DNA of 40,410 bases from a virus: the IMG/VR virus record IMGVR_UViG_3300036766_000180, positions 1-40,410 of that record; one strand, written 5' to 3'. This document shows, piece by piece, positions 1 through 5,043 of this stretch; positions within the stretch are counted from its first letter, which is position 1; every line of letters begins with the position of its first letter. The notes under the pieces were generated by a model that did no database searches, had not been told where the DNA came from, and was given only the letters and a program-made list of their open reading frames with translations. The position numbers and the translations under genes were made by a program.

Positions 1-142
1 AGGATCCAGCCAAAACTAATGTAATTGATTCTATTAAGGTATTAAGATGTGTTTGTGAAAACAGTATTAGTGTAGTTAGTTCTATATTACTTAGTGATAA
101 TATGTTATTTTAAACAAACGGGCGAACCATCACAATGAATTC
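1..142. repeat. Terminal direct repeat, left copy
   Basis: These 142 bases match the last 142 bases of the window (40269-40410) with one difference: A at position 100 versus G at 40368. The repeat holds the 3' end of the groEL-like gene and 30 bases after it. The simplest reading is a circular or terminally redundant genome assembled with overlapping ends. The mismatch also allows two slightly different copies in a longer genome. Confidence 0.9.
3..113 (+). CDS. GroEL-like chaperonin, C-terminal fragment (cut by window start)
   Basis: The 36 codons before TAA are the same as the C-terminus of the complete chaperonin gene at the right end, except that Ser becomes Asn four residues from the stop (…LSDNMLF against …LSDSMLF). 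No start is present because the window begins inside the gene. If the molecule is circular this is the same gene counted twice. If not, it is the tail of a second groEL copy. It converges on the small minus-strand gene at 110-202, overlapping it by four bases. Confidence 0.85.
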   Translation, partial: DPAKTNVIDSIKVLRCVCENSISVVSSILLSDNMLF

Positions 143-202
143 ATAAATTAGTAATAGAACTACTGAAACGATCAGGATTCTTATTAGTATTGTCTTAATC
201 AT
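110..202 (-). CDS. 30-residue single-pass membrane peptide
   Basis: A short reading frame starts at ATG (202-200), only two bases after the stop of the lipoprotein gene, so the two are probably translated from one message. The product (MIKTILIRILIVSVVLLLIY at its N-terminus) is almost entirely one hydrophobic helix of about 18 residues, with Lys3 and Arg8 on one side and Arg27 on the other. No family is recognised. A tiny membrane partner of a phage lipoprotein could act in lysis or superinfection exclusion, but it lacks the periplasmic coiled coil of an inner-membrane spanin. The frame is short enough to be chance. Its tight spacing and sensible composition are the only support. Confidence 0.4.
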   Translation of the reverse strand: MIKTILIRILIVSVVLLLIYEFIVMVRPFV

Positions 203-204
203 AT

Positions 205-663
205 TTATAGATTTTGATACCAGATACTTGTTGCACTATCTTTTAACATTTGCGGTATTTCCAATTTAGTTGTATTATCATCATAAATAGGATATTGAAA
301 ACTATCAATCCTATTAGGATTTGTTGGATATCCACCAATTAAATAGTTAATACTCGTTTCTGGTGATTCATATAATATAGTATTATTAATATTATAACCT
401 ATATTTAGTATAGAATGATATGGTACTAATGAGTCTAATACCATCATACCGCTGCCATCGTGGTGATAGGTAAAAGTATCACCTAAGGTTTTAGGTATAT
501 TAATCTCCCTAGAGTAAGGGATAGCAATAAATACTCTCTTTAATACCGGTACTTTTGTTGTACTTCCTGTATTTGTTGTTGGATTAGTAATATATTGATC
601 AGTCTTTTTAGTACATGCTAAAAAGACTAAAGAACTTAAAATGGATAAATATACAAGTTTCAT
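205..663 (-). CDS. Predicted lipoprotein
   Basis: The 152-residue product begins with a classic lipoprotein signal: Lys2, a hydrophobic stretch, then a lipobox ending Leu15-Ala16-Cys17, so it should be lipidated at Cys17 and membrane-anchored. The mature part starts with a polar Thr/Asn-rich linker and has no domain I recognise. A TATATTTG element 21 bases upstream of the ATG resembles the Bacteroidota -7 box, so the gene probably has its own host-read promoter, separate from the late genes. Phage lipoproteins of this kind are often superinfection-exclusion factors that mask a receptor, or outer-membrane spanins. Neither role can be assigned from sequence alone. A 30-residue membrane peptide follows directly. 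Confidence 0.75.
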   Translation of the reverse strand: MKLVYLSILSSLVFLACTKKTDQYITNPTTNTGSTTKVPVLKRVFIAIPYSREINIPKTLGDTFTYHHDGSGMMVLDSLVPYHSILNIGYNINNTILYESPETSINYLIGGYPTNPNRIDSFQYPIYDDNTTKLEIPQMLKDSATSIWYQNL

Positions 664-682
664 AATAATTAATTTTTATAAG

Positions 683-704
683 GCAAATATAATGAATTAT
701 TTGC
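683..704. promoter_or_regulatory. Divergent promoter region with inverted repeat
   Basis: The gap between the lipoprotein gene (-) and the next gene (+) has 7-bp perfect inverted arms, GCAAATA (683-689) and TATTTGC (698-704), 8 bases apart. On the minus strand the left arm forms TATATTTG (691-684), a good match to the Bacteroidota -7 element TAnnTTTG. The plus-strand equivalent is weaker. The symmetry fits a divergent promoter or an operator over one. Confidence 0.45.
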
Positions 705-726
705 AAAGAAAATGTTAAAGCTTTAA

Positions 727-990
727 ATGATAGAAAAACTAAAGAAATTGTGTGGGAGTATGACTTATAAAGATGGTTATATTTTCTTTTTAAGTCCTAG
801 CGAAATGGAGGATTATAGAAACGAATGGCATTCTTTGCATCGTATTAAAGAAGGACTAATATGGGAGCTTGATAAAAAACTTCGGCAAAACAATTTTAAT
901 TCTATTCCTATTATAGTTTTTGATGACGAAGTTATAGATACTCCTTTATTCTTAAAAGAGGATTTTATAGATTGGCGTAGAATTAAATAA
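727..990 (+). CDS. Hypothetical protein, 87 aa
   Basis: This small soluble protein has no recognised domain. Its N-terminus is Lys-rich, the middle (SPSEMEDYRNEWHSLHRIKE) is predicted to be helical, and the C-terminus is acidic followed by WRRIK. It is transcribed away from the lipoprotein gene and ends 8 bases inside the 3' end of the convergent HNH gene. The short leader, natural-looking composition and divergent promoter suggest a real early gene. Function unknown. Confidence 0.55.
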   Translation: MIEKLKKLCGSMTYKDGYIFFLSPSEMEDYRNEWHSLHRIKEGLIWELDKKLRQNNFNSIPIIVFDDEVIDTPLFLKEDFIDWRRIK

Positions 991-1492
991 TATTACAATA
1001 ATCACTAATATTCTGGAATATATTATCAAAATCTTCTGCTTTCTTCCAAAGGAATTGCTTATCATAATTATTCTGTTGTCTAAATGGTTTTAATTCATAT
1101 AGTTTACCAACTATTCTTTCTTTTCTTTCTTTATAAAGTTCCCTATTCTTCCTTTTAATTTCCTCGGATTGTAATTTCTTAGGCTTTGGTCCTATTGGAT
1201 TCCTTTTCATTACCCATTTAAGATTTTCTAATCTTATATCATCCTTATTACCATTAATCATAATAACATATGGTAAATTTTGAGGATTTGGTAAGAAATG
1301 CAAAGCTAAAGTTCTGTATAAGGGATAATTTTTTCCTTTACCATCTTTAGAAACACAAAATGAAGTATCTCTGTGCTGGTTTTTACAGGGATTAATGAAA
1401 TAGTTATTTTTAATATTCTTAACTCTTCCTAAATTAGAAATTTGATAATTGGGATAATCTATAAAAGGAATAAAGTATTCTTCTTGTTCCAT
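983..1492 (-). CDS. NUMOD4/HNH homing endonuclease, probably inactive
   Basis: Residues about 9-25 (FIPFIDYPNYQISNLGRVKN) match the NUMOD4 DNA-binding motif of free-standing phage HNH endonucleases. Residues about 80-112 (LALHFLPNPQ… then INGNKDDIRLENLKWV) match the HNH fold. In active relatives this segment reads roughly V-N-H-I-D-G-N-K. Here it reads V-I-M-I-N-G-N-K, so the catalytic His is replaced and the Asp of the DG pair is Asn. The Asn-Leu-x-Trp-Val end is kept. The C-terminal third is Lys/Glu/Arg-rich, as in other NUMOD-HNH proteins. I read it as a homing endonuclease with an intact frame but a damaged active site, surviving either as a relic or as a DNA-binding protein. Confidence 0.75.
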   Translation of the reverse strand: MEQEEYFIPFIDYPNYQISNLGRVKNIKNNYFINPCKNQHRDTSFCVSKDGKGKNYPLYRTLALHFLPNPQNLPYVIMINGNKDDIRLENLKWVMKRNPIGPKPKKLQSEEIKRKNRELYKERKERIVGKLYELKPFRQQNNYDKQFLWKKAEDFDNIFQNISDYCNII

Positions 1493-1750
1493 AATTGTTT
1501 TAATAATTATAGATGAAACTATGTCTTGTGTTTCTTATGATTTGCAGGAACTGCAATATGATATGAATTGTTTGTTAGGGACCTCTAAGATACTAATGAA
1601 TATCTAACAGGCCGGAAATTACACTCGTAATTATTTTAGCACTGTTTTCCTGAAAGGTTTCAAACCAATTCGTTATTAATTCGTTAATGTAATTTTAACA
1701 CTATCTTCTTGAATAAAAATAAGGAGTTATCACTATAATTATAAAAGAAT
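1493..1750. other. Intergenic region with short repeats, no gene seen
   Basis: This 258-bp gap separates two divergent endonuclease-like genes. It contains an inverted repeat TTGCAG-GAA-CTGCAA (1542-1556) and a 9-bp direct repeat AATTCGTTA at 1667-1675 and 1678-1686, only 2 bases apart. Both are plausible protein-binding sites. An AAGGAG sequence lies near 1722-1727, rather far from the next ATG at 1751. Confidence 0.4.
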
Positions 1751-2104
1751 ATGGCAAGGAGAATTGGTAAGAGAATGCCTAAGTTAATACAGGTACAAGA
1801 TATACATTTAAAGAATTATGTTAATTCCATCCAAAAGGCTGTTAAAGATGGATTATTATATAGGACTATAGAAAATTCTCACTTTCATCATTGGTCATAT
1901 AATATCGAACATGAATTAGATGTTATTGAATTATCTAAAGAGGATCATATAAAAATACACATTTATTTAAAATATGATGAAAGTACACTAAAATGGAAGA
2001 ATGAAAATGGTCGTGTTCTAGCAACAAAAGCAGAGCACTTAAAGCATATCAAGAAAATATTAAATGGTCGCTTAAATGAGCAAAAGAACTGCCGTTGCGA
2101 TTAA
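1751..2104 (+). CDS. Small HNH-type nuclease-like protein
   Basis: The 117-residue product has a basic N-terminus (ARRIGKRMPK). Residues about 64-92 contain H-F-H-H-W-S-Y followed by D-V-I-E-L and D-H-I-K-I-H, the spacing typical of compact HNH proteins of the type HHxxY…viwLcxxxHxxiH. The paired Cys residues of zinc-containing members are absent from that segment. The function is probably single-protein DNA cleavage or nicking, as in free-standing homing enzymes, but the assignment rests on this motif alone. The 3' end overlaps the convergent gene at 2101-2322 by four bases. Confidence 0.5.
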   Translation: MARRIGKRMPKLIQVQDIHLKNYVNSIQKAVKDGLLYRTIENSHFHHWSYNIEHELDVIELSKEDHIKIHIYLKYDESTLKWKNENGRVLATKAEHLKHIKKILNGRLNEQKNCRCD

Positions 2105-2322
2105 AACTTTGTATATCTTTCTGTGTCGCGATGCCAAAGCATCTCCCAAGGAACTTTACCTATTTGTTCTCCCTCATATTTACCGTCCCAGGGTTCAATT
2201 ATTCCTGCATTCTGCGTTTGTCCATTCCATTCTCTAAATGGTTTAATTTTTCTTTTAGTTTTTATTGGTTTTGGTTCATATCCGAAAAGTTGTTTTAAAA
2301 GTTCTAAATCTTCATTAGTCAT
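2101..2322 (-). CDS. Hypothetical protein, 73 aa
   Basis: A small, charged protein with no recognised domain. The N-terminus is an acidic helix (TNEDLELLKQLFGYE), followed by a basic stretch (KPIKTKRKIKPFREW) and a Trp/Gly-rich C-terminus. I prefer it to the overlapping plus-strand frames, whose products are Ser/Phe/Cys-rich and look like antisense reading. A candidate promoter (2445-2452) and a hairpin with a T-tract (2370-2400) lie upstream, so its transcription may be attenuated. Confidence 0.5.
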   Translation of the reverse strand: MTNEDLELLKQLFGYEPKPIKTKRKIKPFREWNGQTQNAGIIEPWDGKYEGEQIGKVPWEMLWHRDTERYTKF

Positions 2323-2369
2323 AGTGTGGTTTAATATAATAGTATTTATCCCAGAAACTATACTACACT

Positions 2370-2400
2370 AAAAAGACCAAAGCTGATGAGGACTTTGATC
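2370..2400 (-). terminator. Rho-independent terminator-like hairpin
   Basis: GACCAAAG (2375-2382) pairs with CTTTGATC (2393-2400) with one mismatch around a 10-base loop. On the minus strand the stem is followed by TTTTT (2374-2370). Confidence 0.5.
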
Positions 2401-2439
2401 TTTCTACTTCCTTAAAGGAGCATCTTCTAATGAATTTGA
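2370..2439 (-). ncRNA. Candidate small RNA or attenuator leader
   Basis: A TATATTTG promoter-like box (2452-2445, minus) is followed about 70 bases later by a hairpin (arms 2393-2400 and 2375-2382, seven of eight pairs) and five Ts. No reading frame lies between. This promoter-to-terminator unit could be a free small RNA of about 70 nt, or a leader that attenuates the gene at 2101-2322 downstream. Ends are estimates. Confidence 0.35.
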
Positions 2440-2444
2440 TAAAG

Positions 2445-2452
2445 CAAATATA
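2445..2452 (-). promoter_or_regulatory. Bacteroidota-type -7 box
   Basis: The minus strand reads TATATTTG, matching the TAnnTTTG consensus of Bacteroidota primary-sigma promoters. No clear -33 TTTG is seen at standard spacing, so this is a motif call only. Confidence 0.35.
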
Positions 2453-2501
2453 AAAAAATTATTCTGAATTATGAAATTACAATTGTTAAAGAAATGCAAA
2501 A

Positions 2502-2531
2502 TAAAAAGAGCACATTTTTTAGATGTGCTCT
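2502..2531 (-). terminator. Rho-independent terminator
   Basis: AGAGCACAT (2507-2515) pairs perfectly with ATGTGCTCT (2523-2531) over a 7-base loop. On the minus strand the stem runs into TTTTTATTTT. It lies 31 bases beyond the stop of the gene at 2562-2759 and should end that message. Confidence 0.75.
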
Positions 2532-2561
2532 AGTCCATTAACTATCACGAAAAAGGATGAT

Positions 2562-2759
2562 TTATAATTCTCCGTTTCTTTTCCTTTCTCTCCTAATACG
2601 TTGTAATTCATTAATCCTCTCACGATGTTCCTTTTGGTAATTAGAATGATACACATTTAATTCCTCTTTATGAGCTTCATAATATTCTTTCTTCGAAAGA
2701 GCAGTTTTGGCTCTCCTTAGTTCCTGTTTGATAATATCGTTCACACAGCGTGTTTTCAT
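2562..2759 (-). CDS. Small basic helical protein related to endonuclease linker modules
   Basis: The 65-residue product is almost all charged helix. It contains the pattern E-Y-Y-E-A-H-K-E-E-L-N-V-Y followed by Y-Q-K-E-H-R-E-R-I. Similar Tyr/Lys/Glu repeats occur here in the HNH protein at 4380-4859, the protein at 37884-38327 and the frameshifted HNH at 31846-32404. In homing endonucleases such segments are DNA-binding or spacer helices, so this may be a detached fragment or a small DNA-binding protein. A TAGTTTTG box (2781-2774, minus) upstream and a terminator downstream make it a self-contained unit. Confidence 0.5.
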   Translation of the reverse strand: MKTRCVNDIIKQELRRAKTALSKKEYYEAHKEELNVYHSNYQKEHRERINELQRIRRERKRNGEL

Positions 2760-2778
2760 AATACTTATATATGCAAAA

Positions 2779-3369
2779 CTAGGAATTGTTTCTCGTTATT
2801 TTCAGAAATTCTGATAAATCTTTCTTTGGTATGGTTGTTACTAATGAATTTTTAGAAAGATTCCAAAGATTTACACCCTTTTCTTGTAGTTTATTATAAA
2901 GATTAGTATATGCAGTATTAATTTGTTCTAATCTTTTGAATAATGTATGACCTATTAAATCACAACCTATTAAACCAATTTCTTTTGCTCCCATCTTATA
3001 GGCAAGAATTATAGAAATATAGGTGCTATCTACGGAAAAATCAATTTTATCCTTATCTAAATTAATTTCTTCTCGTGTACCTAAATCAAAATGAACTAAT
3101 TTCTTTTTATTAAAAATAGGTAGATCTAACTGCGAGAAAACTAATTTAGCCGATGTGGATTCAATAAATGTAAAATTATCATTACTAAACGTTGGTACTT
3201 CGTTAACACAAACTAAATAATCCACTGGCATATACTTATTAATATAATTTACGCCAATCGTAGGAAGATCAAGATTTGGTGGTAATTGGTTAATGGATTG
3301 ACCACATCCACAAACAAGTATTTTTTCATGTGAAATAGCGAGTGAATTTAGTGTTTGCATATCTTTCAT
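2779..3369 (-). CDS. Rossmann-type glycosyltransferase-like protein (DUF115/MptE-like fold)
   Basis: Near the N-terminus (residues about 17-26) is I-L-V-C-G-C-G-Q-S-I, a glycine-rich nucleotide-binding loop, followed by I-G-V-N-Y-I-N and then V-D-Y-L-V-C-V-N-E. Around residue 120-140 is S-T-Y-I-S-I-I-L-A-Y-K-M-G-A-K-E-I-G-L-I-G-C-D-L. The combination of a GxGxS loop, a vN motif and an A-x-x-x-G-A-x-x-I-x-L-I-G-x-D-L strand is characteristic of the DUF115/MAF and 6-hydroxymethylpterin-pyrophosphokinase-like families and of some sialyltransferases. Members modify sugars or transfer nonulosonic acids. At 196 residues this is shorter than most. A role in altering host surface glycans would fit the cassette at 5044-8462, but the substrate cannot be deduced. 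Confidence 0.5.
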   Translation of the reverse strand: MKDMQTLNSLAISHEKILVCGCGQSINQLPPNLDLPTIGVNYINKYMPVDYLVCVNEVPTFSNDNFTFIESTSAKLVFSQLDLPIFNKKKLVHFDLGTREEINLDKDKIDFSVDSTYISIILAYKMGAKEIGLIGCDLIGHTLFKRLEQINTAYTNLYNKLQEKGVNLWNLSKNSLVTTIPKKDLSEFLKITRNNS

Positions 3370-3412
3370 TAGATTTTATATTATTACTTGTTATTTGCCA
3401 ACTAAACAAGCG

Positions 3413-3773
3413 CTACGGTTCATAATTAAAATGATAGTCTTGTTTATTTAAACATAATCTACCCGGATATTCTCCCATTATAGATTTTTCTGTTAATCTT
3501 AAAAACCTTTGGAATTCTAAATTAAGAGTTCTTCCTTTTAATCCTGTTTTTTCCTTAAATTCTACTTTAGAAAGACTTTTTAAAACTCTAAAACCCCATT
3601 CTTCTATTTTACTTTCGTTGTATAATTTTTGAAATTTAGGGGATTGATGTTTATTTAGATATAATTTTTCCATATGGATACACCAACGATTAAAAACATC
3701 TACACTTTGTCCTATGTAAAAATATCCATTAATATGTGTTATTTTATAAATTCCCGAAACTTCGTGCAGTCAT
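3413..3773 (-). pseudogene. GIY-YIG homing endonuclease with broken 5' end
   Basis: The open frame from 3769 to 3413 encodes G-I-Y-K-I-T-H-I-N-G-Y-F-Y-I-G-Q-S, the full GIY-YIG signature, followed by V-F-N-R-W and a Lys-rich body that ends …HFNYEP. No ATG starts it. The in-frame ATG at 3778 is followed one codon later by TGA (3772-3770). The ATG at 3773 is out of frame by one base and would be restored by removing one G from the GGG at 3755-3753, giving M-T-A-R-S-F-G-I-Y-K. The only in-frame ATG after that (3673) lies past the catalytic motif. I conclude that the gene is frameshifted, uses a non-ATG start, or carries a sequencing error. An 86-residue product from 3673 would lack nuclease function. 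Confidence 0.7.
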
Positions 3774-3783
3774 GCCATAATAT

Positions 3784-3885
3784 ATTGTTTTGTTAGGCTT
3801 TGTTAACAACACCGTTATTCCGAAGGAGAGTGTTGTTCTAAAGCTGCAAAGAAACGCTTAACAAAGCAAAACTTAACAAAACAAT
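3784..3885. repeat. Nested inverted repeat, three pairs of arms
   Basis: Three sets of perfect complementary arms are nested around one centre: ATTGTTTTGTTA (3784-3795) with TAACAAAACAAT (3874-3885); GCTTTGTTAA (3797-3806) with TTAACAAAGC (3858-3867); AACAACAC (3805-3812) with GTGTTGTT (3830-3837). The two outer left arms are one base apart, while their right partners are six apart, so a folded form would carry small bulges. No gene covers the structure. Together with the direct repeats just to its right it may be a replication origin, a packaging or recombination site, or a regulator-binding site. Confidence 0.8.
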
Positions 3886-3941
3886 AAATAAACATTCTTA
3901 ACCTTCTCTTGTCCAAGCTTTATAAATTGAATTGCTTGAAC

Positions 3942-4044
3942 GTCCCTATTCTTAAGTCCCTATTCCGTGGGGGTCAATGTAGTTTTGTAAACTCCTTCGT
4001 CGGTGTTGTTCGTGTTGTTAACATTGCACCAATTTTAACATTGC
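3942..4044. repeat. Iteron-like direct repeats
   Basis: Three pairs of direct repeats are packed here: GTCCCTATTC at 3942-3951 and 3956-3965 (4-base gap); GTGTTGTT at 4003-4010 and 4012-4019; TTAACATTGC at 4018-4027 and 4035-4044 (17-base period). GTGTTGTT is the same octamer as the inner arm of the inverted repeat to the left. About 90 bases to the right, CGTGGATAA (4135-4143) differs by one base from a DnaA box complement. The arrangement resembles an initiator-binding region. Confidence 0.65.
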
Positions 4045-4166
4045 CATATTTTATCAAGTTGAGCGTTTTAATCCATAACCTGATCTCTATTAAGTAAGAG
4101 CGAATCTTTTATTTAGTATATCTTCAAAATAAACCGTGGATAAAATCGTTTTAAAACCACATAAAA

Positions 4167-4203
4167 GAAAAAACCCAGATTACTGTTTTAAAGCAATCTG
4201 GGT
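4167..4203 (-). terminator. Rho-independent terminator
   Basis: ACCCAGATT (4173-4181) pairs with AATCTGGGT (4195-4203) around a 13-base loop. On the minus strand the stem is followed by TTTTTTCTTTT. It would stop minus-strand transcripts before they enter the repeat region. Confidence 0.65.
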
Positions 4204-4207
4204 GTAT

Positions 4208-4272
4208 GATCCTCGGAATAGGAAATTATGAAAATAACTTTAGTATTTAAGCTCTTAGATGTTCCGAGGATC
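4208..4272 (-). ncRNA. Long-stem inverted repeat, candidate structured RNA
   Basis: GATCCTCGGAA (4208-4218) and TTCCGAGGATC (4262-4272) are perfect 11-bp arms around a 43-base interior. On the minus strand the structure ends 4 bases before the terminator at 4203-4167, which suggests a short structured transcript with its own stop. No tRNA features (T-loop, anticodon arm, CCA) are present. The strand is inferred from the terminator. Confidence 0.35.
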
Positions 4273-4338
4273 TTATTGCTTTGTACTATGTATATATCTT
4301 TATATTATTTCCAAACTGGAATGTTTCTTCTATTTTAA
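4228..4338 (+). CDS. Possible 36-residue membrane peptide
   Basis: An ATG at 4228 opens a 36-codon frame ending at TAA 4336-4338. The product is hydrophobic and aromatic (…ILLLCTMYISLYYFQTGMFLLF) and could be one transmembrane helix. It runs through the right arm of the inverted repeat at 4208-4272. There is no strong ribosome site. It may be chance, and I list it because the gap is otherwise gene-free. Confidence 0.2.
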   Translation: MKITLVFKLLDVPRILLLCTMYISLYYFQTGMFLLF

Positions 4339-4379
4339 AAATAGTTTAAAAATAATTCACTTTTTGAGGAGTTTCACAT

Positions 4380-4859
4380 ATGATATCTGGATATATAAAC
4401 TATACATTAACAAATAATATAATCATCACTATGAAAAATCCAAAACAATTACCAGAACACAGATACGCACAAATGCGTCAGTACAATCAGGACAATGCAG
4501 AACGTCTTAGAGCCTACCAACTAAATTACAATAATGAAAGAAGTAAAACAGATCCAGTCTTTAAAAGGAAGATGAATTTAGGTAATAAATTAAGAGCTGC
4601 TATTAGATATGGTGGTTATAGTGAAAGAAGCTGTTTATACAATATAATAGGAATTCCATATGAAGATTTAAAAATTTATTTGGAAAATACTTTTTATGGG
4701 AATATGAATTGGGAGGATAGGGCATCTTTTCAAATCGATCATATAATAGCACTATCTACTGCAACCACTGTAGAAGAAATAGATAACTTATTTTTCTGGA
4801 AAAATATGAGGGGTCTTACCCCTGCTGATAATAGGAAAAAGAGAAATTATCAAATCTAA
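4380..4859 (+). CDS. HNH homing endonuclease
   Basis: Residues about 20-55 form a Tyr/Gln/Asn-rich helical linker (H-R-Y-A-Q-M-R-Q-Y-N-Q-D-N-A-E-R-L). The HNH domain follows: F-Q-I-D-H-I-I-A-L-S near residue 120, then E-E-I-D-N-L-F-F-W-K-N-M-R-G-L-T-P-A-D-N-R-K-K-R. The D-H pair, the Asn and the final N-R-K-K are the catalytic and metal-binding positions of HNH enzymes of the 'N-L-x-W…N-x-x-K' type, so it looks active. I kept the start at 4380 because GAGGAG (4366-4371) sits 8 bases upstream. The ATG at 4431 (M-K-N-P-K-Q) is the alternative. Free-standing, it is the first gene of the plus-strand block. Confidence 0.75.
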   Translation: MISGYINYTLTNNIIITMKNPKQLPEHRYAQMRQYNQDNAERLRAYQLNYNNERSKTDPVFKRKMNLGNKLRAAIRYGGYSERSCLYNIIGIPYEDLKIYLENTFYGNMNWEDRASFQIDHIIALSTATTVEEIDNLFFWKNMRGLTPADNRKKRNYQI

Positions 4860-4907
4860 ATCTGAAACTCTAAAAAATCTAAAACTATAATATAAAAAGA
4901 AATAAGA

Positions 4908-5027
4908 ATGAAACAAATCATCAAAACTATAAAGGAGAATCCAGAAGCTCTTTCAACAATTGCCAGATTTTGGTTTGTATGGTCTATAATATCATTTTGG
5001 ATTGCATTAGTAATTTACGTAAAATAA
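4908..5027 (+). CDS. 39-residue membrane protein
   Basis: ATG at 4908 opens a frame ending TAA 5025-5027. The N-terminal half is polar (K-Q-I-I-K-T-I-K-E-N-P-E-A) and the C-terminal half is a Trp/Ile-rich transmembrane helix (WFVWSIISFWIALVIYVK). It sits 16 bases before the glycosyltransferase gene on the same strand, so it may be cotranscribed with the modification cassette. No family is recognised. Amphipathic head plus one membrane segment is common in small phage membrane proteins. Confidence 0.5.
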   Translation: MKQIIKTIKENPEALSTIARFWFVWSIISFWIALVIYVK

Positions 5028-5043
5028 TATAAAAGAAAGAAAA

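Noticed and set aside
110-663. Spanin pair
   Set aside because: The membrane partner is only 30 residues with no periplasmic coiled coil, and no endolysin is nearby.
2095-2371. Two plus-strand frames
   Set aside because: They are antisense to the charged protein at 2101-2322 and rich in Ser, Phe, Cys and Pro, typical of reverse reading.
3942-4044. CRISPR array
   Set aside because: Repeats are only 8-10 bp, each present twice, with irregular spacing and no cas genes.
3909-4097. 62-codon plus-strand frame
   Set aside because: It lies across the iteron-like repeats, has no promoter or ribosome site and an unnatural composition; the repeats explain the sequence better.
4208-4272. Possible tRNA
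   Set aside because: The stem is acceptor-like in length, but there is no T-loop, anticodon arm or D-arm.
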